Assembly: GCA_030268105.1 (NCBI GenBank)
Contig: BSDZ01000017.1
Coordinates: 930,001 to 994,000 of the forward strand
Source: Volvox africanus
Taxonomy: Eukaryota > Chlorophyta > Chlorophyceae > Chlamydomonadales > Volvocaceae
Direction: 5' to 3'
DNA: 64,000 nucleotides
Each line of letters begins with the position of its first letter. Within the stretch, counting starts at the first letter, position 1. Of this stretch, positions 23,801 to 35,488 are shown in pieces. The notes under the pieces were generated by a model that did not search any database, was not told the DNA's origin, and saw nothing but the letters and a program-made list of their open reading frames with translations. The translations under genes and the position numbers were made by a program.

Positions 23801-26620
23801 GTATAGGCGTGTGTAGGCGTGTGAATTTGCGTTAGTGTATATTTGTATGTGTTTTGTATGGGCGAAGGATCGTATGGGTGCGAGGCAAGAGGACAAGCCG
23901 CCAAGCGTCCAGGGAGGCGCTCAGCGGAGGGAGATGGGGGTAGAGCCCCTCCCGTCAGGTTGTTGTACGGTATGTACGGTATCAAAAATATTAGAGAAAA
24001 AATAAAAATCTATAGCATATCAAAAACTGTCAGGAAAGAGCAACATACATTTTTGCCTCTCTTCTCCTGGGTCCTCTCTTCTCGCGCCGTACCTTCCGCA
24101 GATTCCCTTCCGTACTCCCTCCCGCGCAGGTGGGCACTCGGCAGCGCCAGTTCCGAGCTTTTCTGAGTGTGTCATGGCGCTGCGTGATGCTGGCGGCAGA
24201 AAGGGGGGTGCGCGGGGCTGCGCTGGCGGCGGCGGCGGCGTACGGCGGCGGCGGAGGGCTGTTCGCGGACGAAGTGCTCCAGGGGCAGGCTGATCCGGTG
24301 CAGGTAAGCGCGCACGTAGGAACGTGTGTATGCTTCTGCGTCCCGTTCCGTTGCCTTCTGTTGTATTCTGTTATGTTTGTTGCATTTAATACCGGTCTTA
24401 ACTGCATTCTTCGATGCGCGTGGGCGTCGAGTGGGCATCCGGTGTCATCGATCTAGTAGGCGGCCTGGGAGGGAGGTCAAGGAGGACTTTGGTGGTGCCA
24501 TGAAATTTATTACCTACGAGGGTAGCTGTACTTCATAGGATATTGTGTACTGACAAAAACACATTCGTACTGTTCCGCGTCATCTACCTCTCCTTTCCCA
24601 ACCCGTCGTCCCTTCCCTTGTCCATTCATTTGGAATATTCTCCTCCCCCTCTCTGTAGTCGTTGAATTGAGACCAAGTAAGAGCTAAGGTCACAATCATG
24701 GTGCTGATGGCTTTTTTTGTTCAGGCAGTACGATGGTACGACGCCGCGCTGGCGCTGCCGGACTTACTGGCAGACTCCAGGGAGGGGCCTGCGGGGGGAA
24801 CGATACACGAGCACGAAGAGGAAGGAGAGGAGAGCGGCACAGGCACGGGCACCGGCAGCGCTGGTGAAAGCGATGTACGTAATCTCAATGGTAGCTGCAA
24901 ACAGCAGTGCCAGATAGGTGGGGAAAAGAACAAGAACAAGAACAAGAACGCTTCAAGTTTCTGTATGGGTTTTTCCTGCTCTTTTTTGTCGTACATGCTG
25001 TACATTGTAGTTTCGTACGTCAATATGCGGCTCCTATTCTTCGTACCTTTTGCCGCGTGTATTCAGGAAGACGATCAGCCGCAGTTCGAGATGTCGGTTA
25101 TGCGTGAGTCGCCGCGGAGTGGGGGTGAGGACAACGGTCATAACCACCATAACCACCACAAGCACCACCACCATCAAGATCGGTCAACACACATCTCCGG
25201 TACGAGTAAGACCTGGCCCACGAGGATTACGGAGTAGCGCACAACGTAGTACGTGTTGTACGGCAATATAGTTGTACGGATGTAGGTCCTTAGTCCATAA
25301 CCTGCCAGAGGAAAAAATCGTCTCGTATCCCGGGACTGTACCAGCTGCTTTCCTAAAAATCCCATTTTGACGCCATACATAAATTGTTGGAGTTGACGCC
25401 TTAGTTGATTCGGCAGATTCCGCTGGATGCTGGTGGTGGGTGCTGAACCTGGGAAAACCACTGATTTCGGAGAAGTCGGCATGGGAGACTGGATGAGGGT
25501 GCCCCGAAACACCGGGGAAGGTAGGGACTGCCAGGTTAGTGGCCACGGGTGATGTACCCCCCTATCCTACACACATAAATTACATTTTAAGGGCCGTAAA
25601 ACCGAAACATTCCCTCCCCTTCCTCCCTTCCCCCAACCTCTCAGGGTTGTCCGATCTCGACCTCGTGGAGCGCGGGGGCAGTATGGCGGACCTGGAGGCG
25701 TTGCGAGTCCCCAAGCTGGACGAGCTGCGGCCGTCCCGAACCTTCCTCGCCCGACTGAAGTGGGCGGTGGAGGAGGAGGCGGCGGCGCTACCTGGGGCGT
25801 CCGCGGAAAAGTGGGTTTGGAGTGGAGGGGGCGGGGGAGGTGGGGAGAGGGGGAAGTGGGGAGGGGGAAAGGGGTGGAGGGGGGTTAGAACCTCTGGAGG
25901 TAGGAGGGGGGATTGAGCTAGGAGGAGGTGACTTGCCTGTGCTTATGTGTCTATGAGTCCATGTGTCCGTATCCTTGTATCTTTGTGTGTTTGCGTGTTT
26001 TGTGTGTCTGTGTCTACGTGTCTGTGTCTGTGTCTGTGTCTGTGTCTGTGTCTGTGTATGCGTATGTGTGTGTGTATGTGTGTGTGTGTGTGTGGGGGAA
26101 ATTGCGTGAACGGATAAACCGGTTTAACGGAATCACACGCATCCTAAATCCCGCACGCACTTATCGGTTGAATGTCGTAAAAGGGGTGGAAGGGAAGCCT
26201 CGGGGAGAAGGACGAGGAGTGGGGTTTTGGACGAATTACAGCCCCCTTCCCCCCCTAGATATGGATCAATACCCTTTCGATTCTTTCCTTTGGACGAGGC
26301 CCCTTCCTCTCTTTCTGACAACTCTTTCCACCCACCTCCACCCCACACTCGGCACCACGCGCACCTCAACACCGAAAAAAACGCTTCCTGCACTCAATCC
26401 CCTCGTTTTACTGCCTAGGTACGAGATCCTGTTCCAGTACGGCAATTTACTGCTGTCCGGAGGGCCGGGGATGCCTCCCCAGCCCGCTCGCGCTGCGGAG
26501 GTGCTCGAGCAGGCAGCAGAGGAGGCTGGCGCGGTGGGCAAGGGCAAGCTCGCGCAGAAGTACTACGAGGTGGCGGCGCGGGCGCAAGCGATGTGTGAGG
26601 ATGTGGATGTGGAGGAATGA
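17876..26620 (+). CDS. EEF2K: Eukaryotic elongation factor 2 kinase (alpha-kinase) orthologue
   Basis: eEF2K phosphorylates eEF2 under Ca2+/calmodulin control and slows translation elongation. Seventeen exons join in phase to 982 aa: 17876-17989, 18506-19305, 19539-19696, 19979-20094, 20362-20481, 20796-20918, 21111-21200, 21614-21768, 21871-22003, 22406-22498, 23053-23142, 23623-23754, 24130-24303, 24725-24874, 25067-25199, 25645-25810, 26419-26620. A Pro/Ala/Ser-rich region (39-305) leads to a calmodulin-targeting segment LWHRAI...DPWA with Trp314 and Ile318 placed like the human anchors. The alpha-kinase domain has VAKRYK (Lys399), FSHF (His491), VDIQGVGDLYTDP and the zinc ligands H543-x-C545-x3-C549. 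After a variable linker, helical Sel1-like repeats end in KGKLAQKYYEVAARA, as at the end of animal eEF2K. Exon 15 holds a His/Asn run. Exons 1, 2 and 13 are the least certain. Confidence 0.88.
19886..19966. repeat. Polypyrimidine CCCT/CCCCCCT tract before exon 4 of the eEF2K gene
   Basis: Three near-identical units of CCCTCCCTCCCTCC plus a C run end only ~12 bases before the acceptor at 19979. Confidence 0.85.
20739..20778. repeat. (CCCCGC)n repeat before exon 6 of the eEF2K gene
   Basis: About six CCCCGC units ending ~18 bases before the acceptor of exon 6 (20796). Confidence 0.8.
25389..25573 (+). repeat. 5'-truncated copy of a dispersed ~350-bp repeat
   Basis: Matches the last ~185 bases of the elements at 53290-53641 and 63393-63744 (from GGAGTTGACGCC to CCTATCCTACACACAT). 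It lies in intron 15 of the eEF2K gene. Being short at one end and intact at the other is the pattern left by reverse-transcribed elements. Confidence 0.85.
25984..26096. repeat. TG/TGTC-rich microsatellite in intron 16 of the eEF2K gene
   Basis: GTGTCT units grade into a plain TG run. Similar TG runs occur in several introns of this window. Confidence 0.85.
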
Positions 26621-28566
26621 GGGGGCGGAGGAGCGGTATGTGCGTGAAGCTGTGGAGGTAGACCAAAATGCAGCAAATGAAGAGGGAAAGGGGGTTAGGG
26701 GGCGTAAGTTGTTTAGGGTTTGGGGTAATGGTAATGGTAATGGTGATGGTGAAAGGATACAGGAAGAGAGCCGACCCACATGAGGGTCACACAGCAACCC
26801 AGATGGGCGATAAATGTACGACGAAGGAATATAAGGGGTCGATGCCGAAATGGGAGGGGTTGGGTAGCAGGGCGTAGAGAAGGGGAGGAGGTGGCATCCG
26901 TAGCCGAGGGGCAGAAGGGCACGCTGTTGGTGGCACAATAGGTAGTGGTGTGTGTCTGTGTTTGATCTTGTGGTTGGGATGAACATCTGGTGTTGTTGTA
27001 CGACAGATGGGGAGACGTGCGCTTTTGGTTTTGGCTTTTTGCCATACGCTGCTGGTGTTGAGTGTGAACACTCCGTTGCGGGGAGGTGGTCTATTTTCTG
27101 TATTCAATATATATTATAACACGGTTCTGGTCAACAGTACCATACCAATTATGAGGTCAGAGGTTGACCGAGAATCTGTACGGCAGGAAGTTTTCATGGT
27201 GGAGAAGTGCGACGCGAATGTGGGGTGGGGTGCGTGGTCCCGTTTATGTTTGACTACGTTATCTATTCGGCATTATACTGTTCTTTTCCATTTTGGTCTC
27301 GGCGCAGGAGCACGTGTGTGTATGTGTATTTATCTGTAAACATGTGCGTACACGGTACGGTATGTACGTGGGTACACGGTATATATCTGTGTACAAGGGA
27401 TGGTTTCGGAGCTTGTAAGATGTGGCTGGGTGATATGCCTTAGGGCGGTAGTATTTAAATGAAGCACTCGTTTGCTTCCTCGTGTTAGCGAACGGATAGA
27501 GCCGTGGGATGGAGGTGGCCGTACGTGCGCATGATGGATCGGCCCTCATCTGTTATGAAGTTTTCGTCCATCAGGCCCCCCCTTTCCCTTCCAATAATAA
27601 CGGGTGTATGTTGCTGTGTTTTACCCATTCCAATACACCCCACTGCAGTTCTCAACGCCACACACAAAACTTCGTATCGAAGTATGTTTGGACCCCAATA
27701 CATTCATTGGCAGGAACAACTTTTTGGGGTATGTTAATGGCACTTGTAAGGTTCGAGGGCGCTTAATTTGATATAAGTGATGATCTCTATAAGTGATGCA
27801 CAATGTTGCCAGCAAGTATTCATATATGAAGTGTGAGACGCGTTTGCTGTGTACTTCGCATGACCTGAGCCTATGGAGCCCATTGCGGTGGTAGTCGGTA
27901 GAGTTATAGGCAGCGCACCTGGCGTAAAATTCCTGGGGTAACCTGGGGTAAAGCTGTTTGCGCCTAACCGCGTGCACGCTAGGCAAAAAGCACGCGCATA
28001 CTTGATCAAAAGTTGTGTGTCCAAAGCACAACCAATACATGTGATCATTTACTGTAAGAAACGCATGGCATGAAAGCACAAAAGCCGAAGTAGCTCACAT
28101 CTGTCATAAACACAAATCTGTCTGGGAAGGATAACATTTGGAGGATTCTGGCTGTATCATATAAGTTTCAGAACGCATTTTACAATACTTATCTTGACAG
28201 GAATAGCAGCTGCTTTACGGTAACCGGAGGCGATATGTTAAGAGTTCAAGATATTTACACCGCAGTGGGATATGTCTCGCTATAAACCGGCTTAATCCTC
28301 GACATATGGAGATTCGCATCAGATATAGAATGATACACCATCGCACGTTTGAGCTGGCAAAATGCAGGAGTACACTTTACATAAGGCCCTAAGCGGTGGA
28401 CGGTGGGGAGGTTTGCCGTGCCGTTGGTGGCAACTTGCATCGGACAGAGCGCGTTAAGTGTATAAAAAACCATTCGATATATCATTTATAGTATGATCAT
28501 TTTGGGTTAGTGCATAGTTCTTGAAGACTAACCTACGACGCGCAAGTTCTACTACGACAACTAAAA
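26621..28566. other. Intergenic stretch between the eEF2K and starch synthase genes
   Basis: Contains the 3' flank of eEF2K and the 5' flank of the starch synthase gene. No coding region is supported. A TGTAA pentamer at 27335-27339 is a possible but distant polyadenylation signal for eEF2K. I see no clear TATA box upstream of 28567. Confidence 0.45.
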
Positions 28567-31500
28567 ATGCAGCTTGTCAGTAGCCGTGTTGCCGCGCCCG
28601 CTCGGCAGGCGGAGCAGCGCATGGCCGTTGCATCATCCAGCCGCCCCAGCACCCGTCCCGTCGTCATCAATGCCGCAGCTCTTGGCGTGAAGAAGACTGC
28701 CAACCAGCTACTCCGCGAGCTGGCGCGTGGTGGTTCTTCCGCTCGCAAAACCGCACGTTCTGCGGTGACGGGCGCTACCAGCGCTACCGCTGCTTTGGAT
28801 ATCGTGTTTGTTGCTGCGGAAGTCGCGCCATGGAGCAAGACAGGCGGCCTTGGGGACGTGACAGGAGGCTTACCGATTGAGCTGGTGAAGCGCGGTCACC
28901 GCGTCATGACCATTGCTCCTCGGTATGTGTTTGAAAACAGATTCATCTTACCCCGATTATTATAACCTCGGACTCGGTAGAAACACGTTGAAAGTGCAGA
29001 TGGTACCTGTTTGGTCTGTAGAAACTTGTGCCGGAGCGGTGAGCGAATTGCTTTTAGTTTAAGGGCTACCTAACTGTTCTTTCTCGTGCACTTTGAACAT
29101 TTGTCCGGCTTTTACAGCCGAACCATCCGACACTAACGCCTGCAGCATCATGCGAACAACTTATTCGAATGCGATTGTTTCTTAATGAAATATATAAAAA
29201 TATGTCTGTGGTTACGACATAATTGGTATAGAGCTTGACAGTCCCCACATGCCCGCATCCTTGGATGTTATTCAATCCTCGCAGCTATGACCAGTACGCG
29301 GACGCCTGGGATACCTCCGTCGTTGTTGACATCATGGGCGAGAAGGTCCGCTTCTTCCACTCCATCAAGAAGGGCGTGCACCGCGTTTGGATTGACCATC
29401 CCTGGTTCCTGGCCAAGGTTTGGGGCAAGACCGGGTCGAAGCTATATGGCCCGCGCTCCGGAGCCGATTACCTCGACAACCACAAGCGCTTCTCCCTTTT
29501 CTGCAAGGCTGCAATTGAGGCTGTGCGTGTGCTACCATTTGGCCCTGGGGAGGAGTGCGTGTTCGTGGCAAACGACTGGCACTCTGCTCTGGTGCCGCTG
29601 CTGCTCAAGGTACATTTCCTTTCCTCGTGTACAAATCCTCTTCCCGGGATTCGATTCTTTTCTGAACAAATGTGGGATCACAAGCTCCGGAGCAGAATGA
29701 CTCCTGATGAATGTGATTTGTGTATTTTTGCCAATCAAATGTGGCTTGGTGAGGCCTGCCTCATGAACTCTGCCAGCAGGGAGGTTTAAGGTAGAGGAAT
29801 TAGTTCGGGTTATCACGTCTTCAGTACCCTTCTTGCTGCTACCCATATCAGGATGTCTACCAGGCCCGGGGCGAGTTCACAAAGGCTAAGTCCGTGCTGG
29901 CCATCCACAATATCGCCTTCCAGGTACGTACATCTTCATCGATGTACTCCTTAACCATGGTTGAGGTTTGCGATCCAGACCACGCGGGGTGCTGTGTCCG
30001 GGTCCAGGAGTATCCGGCAGGTCGGAGATATCCGGGTTGTAGTAGGGGATGGGCGGTATTGTGGACATTGTCGCGTGATGTGAGTTTCGCCTGCAAGAAG
30101 CAGGTGTGGATCTCACGACCTGGGTTTTCATGTGTATGCCCCTGCGAATTGACATATCCGGCTGTGCAAGTCCTTTTTCACTTATTTTTCACTTGGCTTC
30201 TTGTTGGCGAATCCACATTTCGTCTTGCCCTGCGGATTTTCGTCTCCTAATTCTTTTCCACTCATTGAAATCCACGTGCGTGGATGCGCGATCTCTGTGT
30301 CCCCTAGGGTCGTATGTGGGAGGACACGTTCAAGGACATGCAGCTGCCAGCTGCCTCTCATGACAAATTCGCATTCACCGATGGGTATGCCAAGGTGCGA
30401 ATACTTCTCCTGCAGGGCGGATGATCAGTGATGGATTCAGCTCGACAATCCCACTTACGAGATTAATGTAGCAAACCTAGTAGAGTTGTCACAGCGCGTT
30501 ATGCAATGTTTGAAGTTCGCTTGTATCTTTGATGGCGCGAAGAGGGAAGGGTCGGGTCCTGAACCCCTCATCTTCAGAGAGACATGCTACGTGGATAGGA
30601 AGGCACACACATGGTGGTGGAGGTTGTGATGATGCTACTGAGTAAACGATCGAGCGATGACGTGCACTCTTAAAACCCTCTCTGTCGGGCTGTCTTCCTA
30701 CCAGGTGTACACTGAGGTGACCCCGATGGAGGAGGATGAGAAGCCCCCTCTGACGGGCAAGACGTACAAGAAGATCAACTGGTTGAAAGCGGGCATCCTG
30801 ACGGCTGACAAGCTGGTGACAGTGTCCCCGAACTACGCCACGGAGATCAGCGCGGATGCAGCGGGCGGTGTGGAGCTCGACTCTGCTATTCGGTAAGCAG
30901 GAGGTTGCAGGGCGGGCGACAAACCGGGGCTCGATGGGAGGGAATGGGAGGGCGGAGGGTAGGTGAAGGTTGTGGATGGGGACGGGTGCAAGTGCGGGAC
31001 GGCATTGGAGGGAGGTTGGGAGAGGAACCACGTGGTTGGAGGGAGAGGAGCCGGGAGGAAGAGAGAATGGGGGTGATGGAGGGCTCTTAGGAATATGCGC
31101 GAAGGTTCCGAATCTGTAGATGAGGGAAACGAGGAGGGGACTGTCAGGAGGAGGGAGTAACAGGACTGCAGCGGCCTCAGCGGAATGTTGACACTGGAGG
31201 ACGCTCCTTCACTTTCTCGAGGCCTGAGATTAAAGATATGTTTTAAAAATTGGGTTAATGTCCGTTCAATCCGTTCGTAAGAAAAACCGAATGGGATCAC
31301 TCATTCGTAGGTCATAAAATCTTATGCAGTTGGTTTTCTGTATTTCATGGACCCCTCACCGTTTCCCTGGCTACGAAAACCCGCACGCCCAACACGCAGC
31401 TCCCGGGGGGGCATTGAGGGCATCGTCAATGGCATGGACATCGAGGAGTGGAACCCGAAGACCGACAAGTACCTCGCGCTGCCGTACGACCAGAACTCCG

Positions 31501-32780
31501 TGTACGCTGGCAAGGCTGCCGCCAAGGAGGCCCTGCAGGCCGAGCTGGGTTTGCCGGTGGACCCCACCGCCCCGGTCTTCTCCTTCATCGGCCGCCTCGA
31601 GGAGCAGAAGGGCGTCGACATCATCCTCGCGGCCCTGCCCAAGCTGCTCGCTATCCCCAAGGTTCAGATCGCTATCCTCGGAACCGGCAAGGCGGCTTAT
31701 GAAAAGCTTGTGAACGCCATCGGGGTCAAGTATAAGGGCCGCGCCAAGGGCGTGGTTAAGTTCTCAGCTCCATTGGCGCACATGCTTACGGCCGGCGCGG
31801 ACTTCATGCTGGTCCCGTCTCGGTTTGAGCCCTGCGGTTTGATTCAGTTGCACGCGATGCACTACGGCACTGTCCCGGTGGTGGCGTCCACGGGTGGCCT
31901 CGTGGACACCGTGAAGGAGGGCGTCACTGGATTCCACAGTAAGTAAACGGCATTGTACGGAGATCCATCCGGAGATCCCACTTGGTCGACGGTATTCTTT
32001 ACATGCTATTAATAAATACTAATTGTGATGTCAAGGTGTGTAGTGTGTGTGTAGAGTACTGAGTGTTGTACACTAATCAGCGGTTGTGCTCCTGCGTTCC
32101 ATTTTACGACACGCCCCTGTGTGTGCCCCTTCGTTCACCTCAACATTGCAGTGGGCGCACTAAACCCCGATAAGCTGGATGAGGCCGACGCTGATGCACT
32201 GGCGGCCACCGTCCGTCGCGCCGCTGAGGTGTTTGCCACTCCCCGCTACAAGGAGATGGTCTACAACTGCATCAGCCAGGACCTGTCCTGGGCTCGCCCT
32301 GCACAGAAGTGGGAGGGCCTGCTCGAGGAGGTGGTGTACGGCAAGGGTACGATAGCCACGGTTAAGAAGGAGGAGGTCAAGGTGCCGGTGGAGGAGAAGA
32401 TCCCTGGCGACTTCCCTGCGGTGGCGCGTGCACCGAATGTGCGCCCGGTGGCGGCGGCCACTGCGGCACCTAAGGCACCAGTGACGGCGCCGCCGATGGG
32501 CGCTTGGCGGGCGACGACACCTGCCGGCCCATCAAATGGTGTGCCGAAGGTGACGACGTACAAAGTGGCAACGCCGGCGACGTCACCTGCCGTTGCTAAG
32601 TCGGCGTCGGTGACCGAGACAGCGGTGAACGGCAACGGCAATGGTGTCGCTGCTGCCGCCCCTGCCACCGCCCCCGCTAAGCCAGCCGTGTCCGTTTCGG
32701 AGAACGGCAATGGTGTGTTGCCAACGCTGTCGGTGCCGAAGACTGCCCGCGGCTCTCTGGTCTCATCTAAGTCTGCGTAA
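28567..32780 (+). CDS. GBSS1: Granule-bound starch synthase (GBSSI, amylose synthesis)
   Basis: A GT5-family glucosyltransferase that extends alpha-1,4 glucan chains from ADP-glucose inside plastid starch granules, making amylose. Seven exons fit exactly: 28567-28922, 29285-29609, 29852-29923, 30308-30394, 30705-30892, 31400-31938, 32152-32780 (TAA), 731 aa. Residues ~1-75 are an Ala/Ser/Arg-rich transit peptide. The ADP-glucose-binding motif SKTGGLGDV lies at ~90-98, [17 protein letters not shown] in the N-terminal domain, and [30 protein letters not shown] (~483-502) and STGGL in the C-terminal domain. After ~585 comes a ~145-aa Ala/Pro/Thr/Val-rich tail, like the tail known from the Chlamydomonas STA2 product and lacking in land-plant GBSS. 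The start follows CAACTAAAA and is the only Met ahead of the transit peptide. Confidence 0.96.
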
Positions 32781-35488
32781 ACACTATATGTCAGCGCCCC
32801 AGATGGAGTGAGAGCAGAGTGGAGCGCCCCGCAGAGGTATCGGGAGTCCTCCGTAAGGGTCGGACGACAGTGATGTCGTACTTGTGTCGTTTTGTTTCTT
32901 TTTGTCATCCATTTCACCGCATTCAGCGTGGACATCCCGAGCTGACAGCGGGTGCTGTGGAATCAAGCTCCACGATCGCATGATATGGTGGCATCAAACA
33001 ACCGACAAACTGGCCCTCGCCGGTATGGAAGGAAATGATGCTCTTCCCCTCCACACGCGCGGATGTGTTCTCGTGGGCTGTGCGAGCGAGGTGTCGCGAG
33101 CCGCCAACAGCAGTAATGCTATTCAGCGGTGCCCACATGGGAAGGATCACCAGTCGGAAGAGAAGAGAAATGAGAGGATAATGTTCCTTCATGATAGTCT
33201 CGTGTGATGGCGTGATATCCCGGAAGTGGGGAAGGTGAAATTCTGTGGTGATGTGTATTACAAATGAGTGTACGGAGATGCTCAAGAGTGCATCAGATGA
33301 CTCTAGAGGGTATGCGGATGCCGTCTTGCTGTGTGCATCCGGTGGATTCTTGCTGGCACCAGCTCAGTGCTAGAGCTTAGCTATGTTGCCGCCTTTCCTG
33401 TCAATAGGCGCTTCCAGATGGATGATTTGAAATGGTGAGCTGTGCATTGTTGCGTGGCGTGTGGTGTTTTTTTATGGTGATGGAGTGGAGTGCTGTCATG
33501 TCGATGTTGCCGCCGAAATCTTTGTTGTAGTAGCTCCGGAACCACGCAGTTGCAATTACTTGCAGCAGCTGGAACTCTACTTATTGGCCGGCGACCGGCG
33601 AGGTGGAGAGTGAGAACGGGACCCTAAGTTATTCCACCCCCTCTAGGGCAGGGCTACTCCAAACCACTGCTGCATGATGAAGGTTATCTGCTCTGATCTG
33701 CAGGCAAGGCTGTGGAGTTCGTCAGGCGCTGGTTCCGTAACTTTCACTTCATTCGAGATAATTTTCCTCGAGAGGGCATTGGTGCCACTGTTTCACGCTG
33801 CGTCTTGCACTTTTGACCGATCACGACAACTTATGCTGTTCTGGCAATGTTCGTTGTTGTGTGCGCTGGTGAAGAGGAAACAGATAAATCCTTTCTCGTG
33901 ACGCATTCAACGCCCAAGCAGTGTTATGAAATTTTGTTTACTGCTGCTGTTGCAATTTGAATTTTGGTCCAGGGCCAGATTTTGATCGAAGCCATGGGTT
34001 TGTTCAAGTAGTAAAAATTAGGACCATTTGCTGACATCTCAAGGTTTCATGGCCCTGGTTCGCCCCCGCCGGCCTGCGCCAAATTTAATGTAGTTGAGAG
34101 TAACGCGCAATGTGTGGCGTAGCGGCTGGTGAGAAAATGTGAGGAAATTTTGAAGAGGTGAGAAATGTGGGCCGTTTTTGTTGTAGGTCGTTCGTGTCTG
34201 GCGTAGCTGGAACTCTGATGGGCGGCATTTGATTGAGGCTTCCCTGGCCCTCAGGCTGACCATTCGACCCTTTAGAGGTGTGCTGAAATTTTACTAACAT
34301 GTCCTACCGAAAGTCGAGAAGGTGAATGAGAGGAATTTTGTGGTGAAGTTTTGACAGTGTTCTATCATGACATTTGACTTTTGTCCCGCGTTGTCCTGAG
34401 GATGATGCGTGTGAATCGGTTCAAGAGTGTTTTTTCGGAATAAATTTGAAAAGATTGGAGTGATGCATGTGTGTTGCCATGAGAGCAAGTTTCAGAAGGT
34501 GGGAGATATTGTACTCATTTTCGTACCATCCGTACACATTACCCTTCATATCTTCCATGCTAGAAAATATCATGTAATGAGCGAAGTTGTGAATTCATTC
34601 TATATTTACTTGGAAAATGAAACTATATAAATTATAATATATCAGTCAAATAAATAATGTTTTCTCATAACACCCTGTTTGATACGGACGCGGATCATGC
34701 GGCTCTTCAACCGCGTATTTCTTGAGTAGAATAAAAACATTTCCCCCCAGGACAAAGTATCATAAATTATAGTGTGATTTATATGTATGTATGTATAGGT
34801 GTAGGTGTATAAATTGGTCGTAAAAGTACAACGTACATGATATCTCTTTTCGCTACCAGTTCACAAGCAACTAATCTGCGTCCATCAGCTTTGATTGCCG
34901 CCGCTTCCTTCCCCTCCAGAATTTTGATCGTCTCGAGCTAACATTTGCCGGCTTAAAGAACTTAGGCATATTTCTCGTCGCAGGGACGTACGCTTACTTT
35001 CGCACGCTTACCTTTCCCTTGTGAAACCACGCCAAACACTTTGCTTGCAAGAATGTCATGTCTACAAATTTCTGTTGGGAATTGTTACCGCTTACAAATA
35101 CTGGTAAAAATAAGGGTATCCAACTTTCCCTTAACGCTAAACTGCCAAGCATGTAAGCCAAACCAGAATGGTTCTGGAGCCGGTCATCCCCGAAAGTCAA
35201 CCGTGTCAACCATCCCAGGAGCAGTTCCAACATAGTTCAAGGCGCTTTCCGAAAACCCAAAAATCATCACTAAGAGGTCCCGCCCAGGGTGAAGTACGCT
35301 GCTAGTGCAGCGGTGCCCCGCAATTACATAACCGTACACACCCTTCCAACCTTAACAACCTCGCCCTCTGCATTCCCGCCCTCTGTACATTCACTCTTTC
35401 CTGCCGAGCCCCGACTCGGGGTCTCCGAAAGGGCTAAAACATCTGTTCGCCGGCGCATCAACACCGGTGCCAGACTCTTTCCGGACCA
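32781..35488. other. Intergenic stretch between convergent GBSS and USP39 genes
   Basis: Low-complexity-free, AT-richer sequence without a supportable exon. It should hold both 3' untranslated regions. Confidence 0.45.
35324..35328 (-). promoter_or_regulatory. Possible TGTAA polyadenylation signal of the USP39 gene
   Basis: TGTAA on the minus strand, ~160 bases after the stop codon. TGTAA is the usual signal in Chlamydomonas-type algae; a pentamer can occur by chance. Confidence 0.3.
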
